Of a DNA stretch of 64,000 nt, positions 52,501 through 56,424 are shown piece after piece. Location of the stretch: assembly GCA_944470555.2 (NCBI GenBank), contig OX104128.1, positions 60,891,257 to 60,955,256 on the forward strand, written 5' to 3'. Origin of the DNA: Heterobilharzia americana. Taxonomy: Eukaryota; Platyhelminthes; Trematoda; Strigeidida; Schistosomatidae. Made by a program: the position numbers and the translations under genes. Each line of letters starts with the position of its first letter. Positions within the stretch are counted from its first letter, which is position 1. Below the pieces are notes generated by a model. The model saw only the letters and a list, made by a program, of their open reading frames with translations, was not told the DNA's origin and ran no database searches.

Positions 52501-52712
52501 TAATCTGACTTACTGGAGAACATTTCAGTATATTCCTTTGTTTTGGATTTGTCAATATCTTCAATTACATACGGAACTATACCATTTGGCCATAATTTTA
52601 ATTTTTTCATTCCCAATGAACGTTGATAACGAGTTAGATGAGCAGAGTTCTCAGGCATAAGCCATTGACAAAATGTAACTATTAAAATTATGTAAACATT
52701 TTTAAATGACAT
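3242..52712 (-). CDS. Astacin-family metalloprotease with six ShKT domains, nine exons (whole gene)
   Basis: Secreted zinc endopeptidase of the astacin (M12A, metzincin) family, built from nine exons whose splice phases all match: 1,2,0,0,1,1,(broken),0. Domain order: signal peptide, catalytic domain starting WPNGIVPY, zinc motif, C-terminal GLNRLYQC, a small Cys-rich module, six ShKT domains, then a Ser/Thr-rich tail. The exons total 2,099 nt, about 700 codons. Family knowledge: the three His of HExxHxxGxxH bind zinc and the Glu is the catalytic base; ShKT domains in helminth astacins are accessory modules. Introns range from about 1.1 kb to 17 kb and are full of retroelements. Oddities: altered Met-turn, no FxGD prodomain, and a one-base frame break in exon 7. 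If that break is real, the product would end a little into exon 8, leaving protease plus Cys-rich module only. Substrate and site of action cannot be read from the sequence; the signal peptide argues for secretion. Confidence 0.88.
3308..3988 (-). CDS. Astacin gene exon 9: ShKT 4 (second half), 5, 6 and Ser/Thr-rich tail
   Basis: Acceptor gtttcag, phase 0. The exon opens with GKCYGTTLKQCLGSCNKC, which completes ShKT 4. A Thr/Ser/Asn linker follows, then ShKT 5 (CEDQSPLC to CPETCRSC) and ShKT 6 (CKDLDTPSFC to CMRSCRLC), each with six cysteines. About 100 residues rich in Thr, Ser, Val and Pro follow, a mucin-like stretch likely to be O-glycosylated, with N-x-S/T sites. A strong donor (AAT|gtaagt) sits at 3307. 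If it is used, a further exon is needed. If it is not, the frame continues to a stop at 3242 and adds a hydrophobic tail (FMLTDAFILKLSLIFA). The coding assignment up to the donor is solid; the end of the gene is not. Confidence 0.85.
4670..4860 (+). mobile_element. Second-family SINE copy, decayed
   Basis: Head CCAGTGGCTCTAAGTTAACA with a box-B-like AGGGTTCGCTC, then GTGCACACTGTTGAACAGTC in place of the hammerhead core, and a tail with CTGACTGATATCATTTCATG. Strongly diverged from the ribozyme consensus. Confidence 0.55.
6150..6618 (+). mobile_element. RTE-clade (SR2-like) element, 3' fragment with internal deletion
   Basis: Plus-strand remnant of the C-terminal part of an RTE reverse transcriptase. 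Translated segments match the other copies (DDVKARIEKARQAFINLKPV, FINNCLRWL). A jump near 6450 goes straight to the terminal TRVTWRRS block, missing about 200 bp present in other copies. It ends with AGGAACCCAAGGGACAAATA and an AAT-rich tail, the normal RTE 3' end. Several stops; inactive. Confidence 0.75.
6715..6840 (+). mobile_element. Third-family tRNA-headed SINE (no hammerhead)
   Basis: Starts TGCTATGGTTCATTGGTTTA and has GAGCTCGAACCTATCTCC in the box B position, then GCAGGCCTCACACAAAATGC. The same order is found at 18020-18180 (plus) and 26850-26990 (minus). No hammerhead core was found in it. Confidence 0.5.
7290..7705 (-). CDS. Astacin gene exon 8: ShKT domains 2, 3 and first half of 4
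   Basis: Acceptor tttttcag at 7706-7713, donor GAA|gtaaat; 416 bases in an open frame. It encodes two complete six-cysteine ShKT domains. ShKT 2 runs from CHDVETELC to CQYSCKLC. ShKT 3 runs from DCFNRYDDLRC to CTQSCGLC. The exon then gives the first two cysteines of a fourth (CHNYIDDHRCDALAKE). The pattern C-x-D-x(n)-C-x-x-W/A-x-x-G-x-C...C-x-x-S-C-x-x-C is clear. A basic linker (PDKEKQQKNAN) separates domains 3 and 4. The phase 0 intron interrupts ShKT 4 exactly at its conserved Gly. Confidence 0.87.
9155..9410. repeat. Foldback (palindromic) element, copy 1
   Basis: Two inverted arms of roughly 105 bp (about 9160-9262 and 9298-9408). Each contains CGAAACGTCATCCAGTAAA or its reverse (ACTGGATGACGTTTCGGG) and a segment near ATATCAAATAAACA. 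The left outer flank AAAACTTGGGGACTGTGGTAGA is shared with copies near 19.3 and 49.7 kb. Transcripts of either strand would form a long hairpin. Confidence 0.72.
10380..10613 (-). pseudogene. Possible gag-like zinc-knuckle fragment
   Basis: A 77-codon open stretch containing CFICATTGHSHFC (C-x2-C-x4-H-x3-C) followed by a basic segment IKRLTDRSRRKLV. This resembles the zinc knuckle of LTR-retrotransposon gag, perhaps BEL/Pao, but the last spacing is one residue short of the standard CCHC knuckle and no pol sequence is visible nearby. Could be chance. Confidence 0.2.
13955..14085 (-). mobile_element. Second-family SINE copy, decayed
   Basis: Minus strand: tRNA-like head with GGCTCGATCCATCACCGGG as box B region and ACGCGTTCGCC, then GTACACTACTGAGGACATGA where the hammerhead core should be. 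Confidence 0.5.
14636..14808 (-). CDS. Astacin gene exon 7: first ShKT domain, frame-broken
   Basis: Acceptor gttatag; enters in phase 1. The exon starts in frame with YAYERCHDDVNQTAYC (first two ShKT cysteines). After a 5-base A run on the coding strand (14740-14744) the remaining cysteines lie in the next frame: CYDEARFAVPHC then CRYTCGRC. One extra base at the run would rejoin them. The donor T|gtaagt and the two-base start of exon 8 fit only that second frame, so the break is inside this exon. As written, translation stays open to the donor but enters exon 8 out of frame and meets a stop there. Either an assembly or sequencing slip in a homopolymer, an allelic null, or the start of pseudogenisation. 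Confidence 0.72.
14945..15150 (-). mobile_element. Second-family SINE copy, decayed
   Basis: Minus-strand copy. The ribozyme region reads GTACACTAAAGAGGAGTCCC then ATAATGAAATGG, so both core segments are altered. The tail has GATATCACTATGTGATGAAT. Confidence 0.55.
15535..15715 (-). mobile_element. Second-family SINE copy with intact hammerhead core bases
   Basis: Minus-strand copy. The ribozyme segment (15590-15640) keeps CTGATGA and GACGAAAC and an AGTC cleavage triplet. Stem II is weakened (ATTTC opposite GGAC) and stem I is poor, so activity is doubtful despite the intact core. Confidence 0.55.
15896..15973 (-). CDS. Astacin gene exon 6: small Cys-rich module
   Basis: A 78-base exon (acceptor cctcaacag, donor C|gtgagt), phase 1-1, residues 251-276. 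The peptide has the spacing C-x6-C-x9-C-x-C, with the core CGPGEFRNKHCICQ. It resembles the truncated EGF-like or Cys-rich segment that follows the protease domain in several helminth astacins (G-x-F-R-N-x-x-C-x-C). Too short for a full EGF fold. Phase and polarity make it a convincing link between the catalytic and ShKT parts. Confidence 0.72.
16325..16490 (+). mobile_element. Sm-alpha-type SINE, decayed
   Basis: Head ATGGTCTAGTGGAGTTTGAA with box B CTGGTTCGAGTCTC; then a degraded hammerhead region (GTGTATCCACCGCAAATGAG, ATAGGATGAAATGG) in the expected order. Confidence 0.6.
17240..17435 (-). mobile_element. Second-family SINE copy, decayed
   Basis: Minus strand. The tail has ATATATGTCAGCCTGTGATG, and the hammerhead counterpart is GTACTGTGAAGGACTTTAAC then GATAGAATAGC, heavily mutated. 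Confidence 0.5.
17690..17860 (+). mobile_element. Sm-alpha-type SINE with near-intact hammerhead
   Basis: Copy of the same family as 150-290. It includes a 5' part (TCTCTATTGGTATATGGGCT) with a decayed tRNA-like head, the GGTGGGAACAATATAACTCA spacer and the hammerhead at 17782-17842. Confidence 0.72.
17782..17842 (+). ncRNA. Hammerhead ribozyme (Sm-alpha type), one core change
   Basis: Stem I pairs GCAGGTACATCTAG with CTGGATTCCACTGC, the hallmark of the schistosome ribozyme including the internal loop. Stem II is GTCC-TAAAT-AGGAC. The GAAA segment is intact and the cleavage triplet is ATC before CTGG. The first core segment reads ATGACGAG instead of CTGACGAG: the essential C3 is A, which would be expected to abolish cleavage. 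Confidence 0.8.
18020..18180 (+). mobile_element. Third-family tRNA-headed SINE
   Basis: GTGGCTTATTGGTTTAGGGA head, GAGGGTTCAGACAACCCTTC in box B position, then GGCAGTCAGGCAGTATTATT and CCCTCACACAATTGGTGTCG, colinear with the copy at 6715-6840. Confidence 0.5.
19325..19860. repeat. Foldback element, copy 2 (long arms)
   Basis: Inverted arms of about 230-260 bp (about 19345-19607 and 19631-19858) around a 23-bp spacer, nearly identical over the inner 150 bp (for example GATAAACAAAGATTTACTTA and its complement). The right arm lacks about 35 bp found in the left. The left flank AACGTGGGCACTGTGGTCGA and the ACGTTTTGGACACAATTTAT segment tie it to the copies at 9.2 and 49.7 kb. Confidence 0.8.
20738..20870 (-). 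CDS. Astacin gene exon 5: C-terminal part of catalytic domain
   Basis: Acceptor ttttttag and donor A|gtatgt; 133 bases, phase 0 in and 1 out, residues 207-250. TFTSNGNPVW corresponds to the astacin A-F-S-x-N-G-x-P-T segment after the Met-turn. SFEDTVGLNRLYQC corresponds to S-x-x-D-x-x-x-I/L-N-x-L-Y-x-C, whose Cys249 closes the catalytic domain by pairing with Cys85. The segment is complete and colinear with exon 4, so the protease domain is full length. Confidence 0.87.
21553..22975 (-). mobile_element. RTE-clade (SR2-like) retrotransposon, 5'-truncated
   Basis: Minus strand. Translated blocks run in order. An RT block comes first: LRIIIEQRMEWQS, FINFKKTFDSVNQEVIWKLL. The catalytic region follows, DDDLCMISH, aligned with the FADDLxLLSH box of RTE. 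Next is VNVEKTEVMKLPNQQQ, and then the C-terminal domain. A tetranucleotide run (CCAG-type, 21889-21929) interrupts the C-terminal region. The 3' end near 21553 has an AT-rich tail. Stops and shifts in several places; inactive. Nearly identical to 34530-35660. Confidence 0.82.
21886..21930. repeat. Tetranucleotide (CCAG/CCTG) run inside RTE
   Basis: Array of CCAG with CCTG variants in the C-terminal coding part of the RTE copy. Equivalent arrays lie at 34812-34842 and (as GGCT) 54616-54645, while the copies at 29.5 and 52.1 kb have none. Since the unit is 4 bp, changes in copy number shift the element's reading frame. Confidence 0.75.
24898..25101 (-). CDS. Astacin gene exon 4: zinc-binding active site and Met-turn region
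   Basis: A 204-base, phase 0-0 exon (acceptor ttttatag, donor TTT|gtaagt) encoding residues 139-206. It holds the signature HELLHALGVMHE (residues 144-155) followed by IMRPDRD: His144, His148 and His154 are the zinc ligands, Glu145 the catalytic base, and the R-x-D-R-D run is the usual astacin extension. Near the end it reads FDFQSISLYDPF. The canonical Met-turn S-I/V-M-H-Y is therefore S199-I-S-L-Y203: the tyrosine that acts as fifth zinc ligand is kept, but Met becomes Ser201 and His becomes Leu202. The enzyme may still be active, because all direct zinc ligands remain. Confidence 0.92.
25405..25600 (-). mobile_element. Second-family SINE copy, hammerhead partly kept
   Basis: Minus strand. 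The core is CTGAAGAG with stem II TTCC...GGA and GAAG, then TGTC as cleavage triplet. Stem I is disrupted (GCCCGG opposite ATTTGC). The tail GTCAGTCGGTGATGAATACT is typical of the family. Confidence 0.58.
26850..26990 (-). mobile_element. Third-family SINE copy
   Basis: Minus strand reads ATGGTTCATTGGTTTAGGAA at the head and GGGTTAGAATTTCGCTCC in box B position, as in the copies at 6.7 and 18.0 kb. Confidence 0.5.
27520..27575 (+). ncRNA. PLE-type hammerhead fragment, degenerate
   Basis: TGATGATGATGTTGTCTGG followed by AAAGACAATGAAACC matches the PLE ribozyme block at 57064-57118 (core, GTTGT stem II, GAAA). The leading C of CTGATGA is lost. No coding part of a PLE is attached. Confidence 0.4.
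28690..29080 (-). pseudogene. Penelope-like element RT C-terminal fragment
   Basis: Open frame with FHPSIEFTAEEELNLTLHFS followed by ILKRGDDVSIQSSIYCKPAY. This is the PLE pattern H-P-x-I-x-F-T-x-E-x-E...L-P-F-L-D-x-x-L-x-R...Y-R-K-P-T, continuing with LSCKRNLIHSLCSKI. A frame shift near 28735 is followed by DGYPRRFI, the counterpart of the N-G-Y-P-x-x-F-I motif. Inactive remnant. Confidence 0.72.
29205..30290 (-). mobile_element. RTE-clade element, 3' fragment
   Basis: Minus strand. The C-terminal domain is open over 109 codons: ELWERTNQEAITQQICRRKW, HALRRPTGDITRQALEWNP, RVTWKRSCEQEMRACG, VHWRCATEALCSTRNPRD. These are hallmark RTE end motifs. It ends in GGAACCCAAGGGATTAATAA with an AAT-rich tail. 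Upstream it extends to about 30290 with RT remnants and stops. Confidence 0.82.
30590..31010 (-). mobile_element. PLE 3' end: GIY-YIG C-terminus and hammerhead
   Basis: Minus strand. About 30780-31000 is a decayed match to the PLE endonuclease tail seen in plus orientation at 56690-56900 (CATTTCATAGCTCATATCAG versus CATTTCATCTCTCATTTCAA). It is followed by a hammerhead-like block at 30615-30670 (GTGATGATGTTGTCTAAAAA, GACAATGAAAAC). The first core base is G instead of C. Confidence 0.6.
31300..31500 (-). mobile_element. Second-family SINE copy, clear structure
   Basis: Minus strand. The tRNA-like head (CGGGTGGCTCAGTGGTAACG, box A; GGGTGCGATCC, box B) is the clearest in the window. The hammerhead block has GTCCCATAATAGGACGAAAC and TGTC, but the first core segment is CTGGGGAG, so two core bases are changed. 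The tail ends TTGATATCAGTTCATAAAGA. Confidence 0.7.
31650..31865 (+). mobile_element. Second-family SINE copy with hammerhead
   Basis: Plus strand: head region with GGATTCGATCTCC as box B, hammerhead at 31748-31805 (CTGATGAGTCCCATACTAGG, then ACAAAACAGCTGTCC), then the tail GATGTCAGTCCATAATAAAT. The first core segment is perfect. The second reads AAAA where GAAA is needed (G12 lost). This copy lies about 150 bp from, and inverted to, the one at 31300-31500. Confidence 0.7.
32745..33195 (-). pseudogene. Penelope-like element RT fragment (palm)
   Basis: Minus strand. VVEFTFIRPVVDFRNTPKYE and LAKYLASILCFF match the PLE R-P-I-V-x-x-x-x-S-P-T-Y-x-L-A-K-Y-L block. Further on, after shifts, QIEGVAMASSISPISADVF matches Q-x-x-G-x-A-M-G-S-P-L-S-P-x-x-A-x-x-F (32767-32823). 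The GSP is mutated and stops intervene; a decayed copy. Confidence 0.75.
34485..37730 (-). mobile_element. RTE-clade (SR2-like) retrotransposon, nearly full length
   Basis: Minus strand, about 3.2 kb, the usual RTE size. Blocks in order: endonuclease start (TWIVRTIFEAGW near 37660; GIGICEIRWNGSELSKLSTG); endonuclease end (KNQIDYISISRKWRRS near 36950); RT (VNREVIW near 35690; EGVRQGSDLLSPIIFLIVVD near 35500; DDDLCLISH near 35370); C-terminal domain to 34585. The 3' end has GGAACCCAATGGACACGCAA then AATAATAATGATGA. Multiple stops and frame shifts break the single expected ORF. It lies in sense orientation within intron 3. Confidence 0.88.
34812..34842. repeat. CCAG tetranucleotide run inside RTE
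   Basis: Shorter array than at 21886-21930, at the same place in the RTE C-terminal region (just upstream, in the coding sense, of the NQEPIAQEMCKGRKCRWIGL block). Confidence 0.75.
37830..37925 (-). repeat. tRNA-like segment (probable SINE head)
   Basis: Minus strand: AGATCAGTTAGTAGGGCATC (box A-like) and GTTGGTTCGAATCTGTCC (box B-like) at tRNA spacing. A clean cloverleaf acceptor stem was not found, so I read it as a retroposon head rather than a functional tRNA. Confidence 0.4.
41330..41558 (+). mobile_element. RTE-clade 3' terminal fragment
   Basis: Plus strand, about 230 bp: GATATCACGTGCCAGGCAGT, GTGGAACCCAAGTGGGGAAC, then GACGTGCTGCTGAAGCCCTG and the end AGGAACCCAAGGGACAAATA-ATAATG. 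Matches the last codons and tail of the other RTE copies. Confidence 0.78.
41915..41995 (-). repeat. Third-family SINE fragment
   Basis: Minus strand contains GGAGCTGTAGTCAATTAGTT and AGGCAATCGACTGTCGACCA, like the head of the 6.7 and 18.0 kb copies. Short and diverged. Confidence 0.35.
42119..42191 (-). CDS. Astacin gene exon 3: GCxSxLG block
   Basis: A 73-base exon with acceptor tttttcag and donor ACA|gtaagt. It encodes residues 114-138, RGCYSHLGM then NQVLRLGPTC. This is the astacin block G-C-x-S-x-V/L-G...Q-x-L-x-L-G-x-x-C, which supplies the second disulfide (Cys116-Cys136). Phase 2 in, phase 0 out. The usual GRxGG after the first cysteine is replaced by MASNK, a modest divergence. Confidence 0.85.
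42470..42800. repeat. Dispersed unclassified repeat, member 1
   Basis: Shares AAAGCCCTGATTGA-TTAGTTTT and the later CAGTCAGCACTCAGAACTAG block with segments at 43980-44200, 55540-55870 and 61880-62395. No coding or termini recognised. Confidence 0.5.
43980..44200. repeat. Dispersed unclassified repeat, member 2
   Basis: GGCAAGAAGCTACGAACTTT, GCTTCTGACACTCGTCAGCA and GGTCAGCACTCAAAATTTAA follow the order seen in the members at 42.5 and 61.9 kb. Confidence 0.45.
46421..46497. repeat. (AT)n-(AG)n compound microsatellite
   Basis: About 40 bp of AT dinucleotides directly followed by about 29 bp of AG dinucleotides. Likely polymorphic in length. Confidence 0.95.
46790..46975 (-). mobile_element. 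Second-family SINE copy, first core segment kept
   Basis: Minus strand: CTACTGAAGAGTCCAATACT keeps CTGAAGAG. The second core block (TTGAAGAAGCAGGC) and stem I are altered. The tail has GATGTTAGTCTGTAATAATT. Confidence 0.55.
47136..47277 (-). CDS. Astacin gene exon 2: helix with first catalytic-domain cysteine
   Basis: Acceptor tttcag at 47278-47283; the two leading bases complete the codon left by exon 1. Encodes residues 67-113, including ISIIEEETCIRFQD. This matches the astacin consensus A-M-x-x-I-E-x-x-T-C-I-x-F; Cys85 is expected to pair with Cys249 at the end of the domain. The exon ends CAA AG|gtcagt in phase 2, just before the Gly-Cys of the next conserved block. The phase fit with exons 1 and 3 is exact, which excludes the need for the exon-like segment at 47846-47942. 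Confidence 0.85.
47846..47942 (-). other. Exon-like segment, possible alternative exon
   Basis: On the minus strand a segment bounded by an acceptor (aaaatctag) and a strong donor (GAAA|gtaagc) is open for 32 codons: VTNEIFKAVQPGGLSKEDMT then AIINLDDTDTLE. It ends in phase 1, which fits exon 2. Its open frame needs phase 0 at entry, whereas exon 1 leaves phase 1, so splicing from exon 1 would hit a stop at the second full codon (third including the split codon). It could be an alternative-start or poison exon, or chance. Confidence 0.25.
49691..49909. repeat. Foldback element, copy 3 (near-perfect palindrome)
   Basis: Arms of 108 bp (49691-49798 and 49802-49909) around a 3-base spacer, with roughly six mismatches. 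Inner sequence ATTATGAGGAATAATTTATG and CTCGAAACGTAATTAAGTAA. The left flank AAAAACTTGGGCACTATGGT is shared with the copies at 9.2 and 19.3 kb. The high arm identity suggests recent formation or gene conversion between arms. Confidence 0.88.
51330..51540 (-). repeat. Member of an inverted dispersed repeat pair (with 60980-61200)
   Basis: Reverse complement of this segment matches 60980-61200 over about 200 bp at roughly 80 percent identity by eye (for example GAGATTGAAGGTCAAG, TGATATACAATCAGTGATG, CTGATGACGTGATGAAAATA). Unclassified. Confidence 0.6.
51605..52362 (+). mobile_element. RTE-clade copy with 5' inversion (twin-primed)
   Basis: The 3' part (51783-52362, plus) encodes MARIMRISHKELWERTSQEA and continues through TRQALEWNPDG to ALCSTQGTNN-like end codons and an AAT tail. 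Its first about 170 bp are repeated in inverse orientation at 51605-51782 (ATCCTCGTCTGTCCCGTCAG against CGGGACAGACGAGGATGTC). This head-to-head arrangement is the hallmark of twin priming. Stops are present. Confidence 0.82.
52514..52712 (-). CDS. Astacin gene exon 1: signal peptide and N-terminus of catalytic domain
   Basis: Encodes residues 1-66 plus one base. The start is the ATG at 52712-52710, followed by a lysine and the hydrophobic stretch VYIILIVTFCQWLM, a typical signal peptide. Only about 18 residues separate it from WPNGIVPYVI (residues 41-50), the conserved N-terminal strand of astacin catalytic domains. No FxGD cysteine-switch-like prodomain motif is present, although astacins normally carry an Asp that caps the zinc in the zymogen. 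The exon ends at a consensus donor (A|gtaagt) in phase 1. Some 70 bp upstream of the ATG lies a long (TA)n run. The initiator could be missing an upstream exon, but the signal peptide makes this start convincing. Confidence 0.85.
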
Positions 52713-52781
52713 TTTTTGTTATAAAACGTTTGCCAATTATTTCAGAAGTGTTTCTAAACCATAAGTTATTTCAACCACCGT

Positions 52782-52783
52782 AC

Positions 52784-52824
<41 letters not shown>
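52782..52824. repeat. (TA)n run just upstream of the astacin start codon
   Basis: About 40 bp of TA dinucleotides, ending some 70 bp 5' of the initiator ATG of the minus-strand protease gene, so within its 5' leader or core promoter. Confidence 0.9.
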
Positions 52825-52828
<4 letters not shown>

Positions 52829-53399
52829 GATAAGATTTGTTGAATTGAACTTCGTACATTGAATCTTCTGTGCCGTAATATGCAACCGTGAATTTGTTAG
52901 GGATAGAAATTTCACTGATTCAATTGGGGCACTAGATTTAAGGATATCGTTTTACTTGATTGGCAGACAGACATATTTAGCCGGTATGCAAAAAAAATTC
53001 TGCGAAAATCAAGTTGAGACATCAGTTATTTTTTAACCATAGACACAAATAATAAAAATGAACCAAATGCTAAACAGAATAACAGATGTTTTATTATCTT
53101 TCTGAATATTAAGTTTTGGTGAGAAATACTTTTTTTCAATCTTATGTTATATAATTACAAATGATACTAGGCACTGAAAAGGTGTATTTTCAAAGCGTAA
53201 ATTTCTTAACCCTAGATTTATTCAACACCAGTTCCACTAAGAGGTGTAGCAAAGGTTTATTGAAGCAATTCAGTTAAAGTAACGTTATTACTTGTAATTT
53301 CCCGTTATTGGAGTCAAAATGACTGGCCTCTATTAGCGTATGGGTACCGGTGCAGATGCATCGATATTGCCTGTAATTTCAAATTAATGGTAATCGTGT

Positions 53400-53675
53400 A
53401 TAATGGTTTACAGTGAAATTCAGGACCGTCATTTCCTCCTATTTGGGATTCGTCAACGCAGATGCGTAAATACTCATATACGCCAACGCGTAAAGAGTGA
53501 CTATTGAGAATTTCTGGCCTATGGATAACACTCTGGTATTTAAAGCAATCAGTCATCGGTTCGAGTCCCAATGGGAACAAGATAAATCACTGAGAGGCAG
53601 TTATATCTAGCTATCGAGTCCAAAATGGAACAAAAACACGTCCTGGATTCCATTGCATTAAGCATAAAACAGATG
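53400..53675. mobile_element. Inverted pair of Sm-alpha hammerhead SINE parts
   Basis: A minus-strand hammerhead remnant (about 53407-53466: TTGACGAATCCCAAATAGGA then GGAAAT and GGTC) is followed by a plus-strand SINE with box B GGTTCGAGTCCC (53561-53572) and hammerhead remnant at 53595-53657 (CTATCGAGTCC, TCCTGGATTCCATTGC). The plus copy has lost both core segments. In the minus copy C3 is T and the GAAA is present. Confidence 0.65.
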
Positions 53676-54339
53676 TTTAACTGTGAAAACTTAGAAATTC
53701 AGCGCTGCATTTAGGATTTTAAATGTTATAGATAATGTTTACAGATTTAAAACTAAATTTCTTTCAGTTAAATCATAAATACGAATATAAGTGAGAGTTA
53801 ATTCAAGTATAAGCGTATTACTGTCTATCTGACTGACGTATCAGAAATCTTTTAGCATGGAGCGCATATGCGGAAAACGCCTTTGAATAATTCTTGAAGA
53901 CTGATCCTGAAAATTATGCACATACAACCAGTTACAAGAAGATAGCTTTTGAACGTGACATTTACCAAGATTTTTATACATAGTTTTTACACTAAGTGAT
54001 AAGTTTTCTTTCGAAGGATAGCTATATAATGATCAGAAAAATGTATATTTTATGGTGCTCTCTCTCGACCAAAACTGAAACTTTAAACCTGGTTTTAGTC
54101 AAACTAGAGTTTCTCACACTGACCCGCACAGCATCATATATAAGCACTTCAAATATAAGAATAAACGAAAATCTCACTTAGAGGGAATTTAAAACAAACA
54201 AAATATACACTTCAGTATGGCTATTCTACCTCAAATAATTAAACAATTTGAACACTAGGTAAATGGAATATAGAGGAAATATGTGTGTAAAATTTCAATG
54301 AGGTAGAAAACTAAATTTTTGAGGTTTTACAACCTTGTA

Positions 54340-54955
54340 GAGAACGTCAAAACCACGACCGAAAGTACAGCAAGACAGGCCTGAATTTGCTTTAAACCAG
54401 TGTGGAGATCTACTGTACTGCACTCAGCATAAAAAACAACGTCTAGATTTTCAACACCAATTCAGTCTAGTCACTGCTGCTATATGGTTCAGAAAATTGG
54501 CACATCACGAAAAGCATTTACAACAAACTACAGACATTCATCAACAGCTACTGTCTACACTCACTCGATACTGAAGATTAGATGAGAAGGTCAGAAAGAA
54601 TAAACAACAAGAAACTATGACTGGCTGGCTGGCTGGCTGGCAGGCAACGAACCAACCAAGAACCTATCACCCAACAAATATGCAGAGGAAGAAAGTGCAG
54701 ATGGATTGAGCATACACTGAGAAGACTGATTGGGGACATCAGGTGCCAGGCATGTGAGTGGAATCCAAAGGGGAAATGACAATTTAGGTGTCGTAGATGA
54801 GGGTGAAATGAAGGAGATGGTGTGAGGAAGAAATGAAAGCTTGTGGGCAGTTGTGGTGCGAGGTGGAAAACACTGCAGAGATGATAGTTCACTGGAGACG
54901 TGCTACTGAAGTGGTATGTTCCACTAGGAACCCATGGGACAAATAATAATTAAAT
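54340..54955 (+). mobile_element. RTE-clade 3' fragment with GGCT run
   Basis: Plus strand from GAGAACGTCAAAACCACGAC to AGGAACCCATGGGACAAATA-ATAATT. Includes a GGCT tetranucleotide run at 54616-54645 between the shifted FINSY region and NEPTKNLSPNKYAEEESADG. Many stops. Confidence 0.78.
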
Positions 54956-55539
54956 AAATGCGACCTTGTGGAAGTCACGTCTTTTTGCCAGTTAGATATC
55001 CGATAATTTGTACAGTTTCCTATACTTTCATAAAGCGATTTCCAAGGGGATACGAAACGTCGGAAAATAATTTTTCTACCCTATATTCGGAATTTAAAGA
55101 TGTACTTTCTTTGTAATACATATATTGTATTCTGACTGTAAATGTCATATAGGTAAGAGCCAATTTAACGATCAGTAACTACTAGAGAAAACTTAAAATG
55201 TGTCTTTGTCCCAGAATCAGTTTTTAACGTGCTTGGATTCAGACATTTTTTATACAGGATATCTACCAAATGTTAAATAGTAATCAAACAAACGCAAATG
55301 TCGTACTAGTTGTATATGAATCACTATCACCATATGTTTGCCGAGGTGTCAGTAATCAGACCTAGGGTTGAGCTTCTAACTCACTGATTAGTAGTTGAAT
55401 ATATGGGTTAACAGATAATAGCTATATTCTGAATAAAGTACCTTACTCCAATCAGAGCTATTGGGAGATTGTCAGTGTGAATAGTTGACAGTAGTTGTAA
55501 GAATTATTTGAATAGTATCTTACAGAAAATACATTAAAT

Positions 55540-55870
55540 ATGAAACATTTGGCCGGATGGCGGAAATCAACAAAAAGCCCTGATTGAACTAGTTTTTGTG
55601 CTTGTTAAAACTCGTCAGCAACGCGAATCTTCAATTTCGACGTAACTGAGATAGTCAATAACACTCGATTTCATATCACTTTGTGTTGGGTTAGTGATCT
55701 TACGATTGAGACTGACCTCCTGTAGGACTGGATTAGATTCACTGATTGGTCATTGGAAAGTGACCAACTTCATATGGTCTGGTCTGATAACAACACAGCA
55801 AGAAGGAACGATGCAATTCGATCAGTACTTAGGACTAGTCAGGATACAGTTGGTGACCAGTCAATGTAAA
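55540..55870. repeat. Dispersed unclassified repeat, member 3
   Basis: Has AAAGCCCTGATTGAACTAGT and CTCGTCAGCAACGC as in the member at 44.0 kb. A block near 55780-55860 matches the start of the 61.88 kb member in inverse orientation. Confidence 0.45.
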
Positions 55871-56424
55871 TGTAAAATATGTATTGTCATCACGTAATAT
55901 TTGTTTACTGACGTTTTCGGTTCACTGTCTCATTGTGTTGGATAACTAGAGTCGATCGACCGGAGGCTCTGCACATACTTCCGTCCTGATTGATATCTGT
56001 CAACAAGGTGTATTTGTAAAAGTATGGAAAGTTTCCACTTCCTGCAGATGTGAACTTGTTTAACTCAGTGCAGAAGTTACAGAAACTTCTATACATCACT
56101 TTAAGTGGTGACTAACTTCTTGTCAGACTACATTACATGCCACAATCGGTAGCCATATGGAAGCTGACAAAACCTTCAAACATAATTTAGTAATCAAAAT
56201 CTAGCTATTCGATTTCTTTAGCACATTTATTGTATTTATATCCATTGGTGGTGACAATATATATGCAGTCATCTGTATGAATAATGATTAGTCCATCATC
56301 TAAGCCTATAGTCCATTATCTTATTAGGTGTGCACAATATATTGCTCATCCTTGACTGAAAATCGACTGAATATAAAACTCAGGTGAAAAAAGGCATGAT
56401 ATTTTAGAACAGTAGAAAACAAAT

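Larger units (their letters stand above)
47278..52513 (-). other. Astacin gene intron 1
   Basis: Carries an exon-like segment (47846-47942), a foldback element (49691-49909), a member of a 51.4/61.1 kb repeat pair, and a palindromic RTE insertion (51605-52362). The stretch 48000-49600 shows nothing recognisable. Confidence 0.6.
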
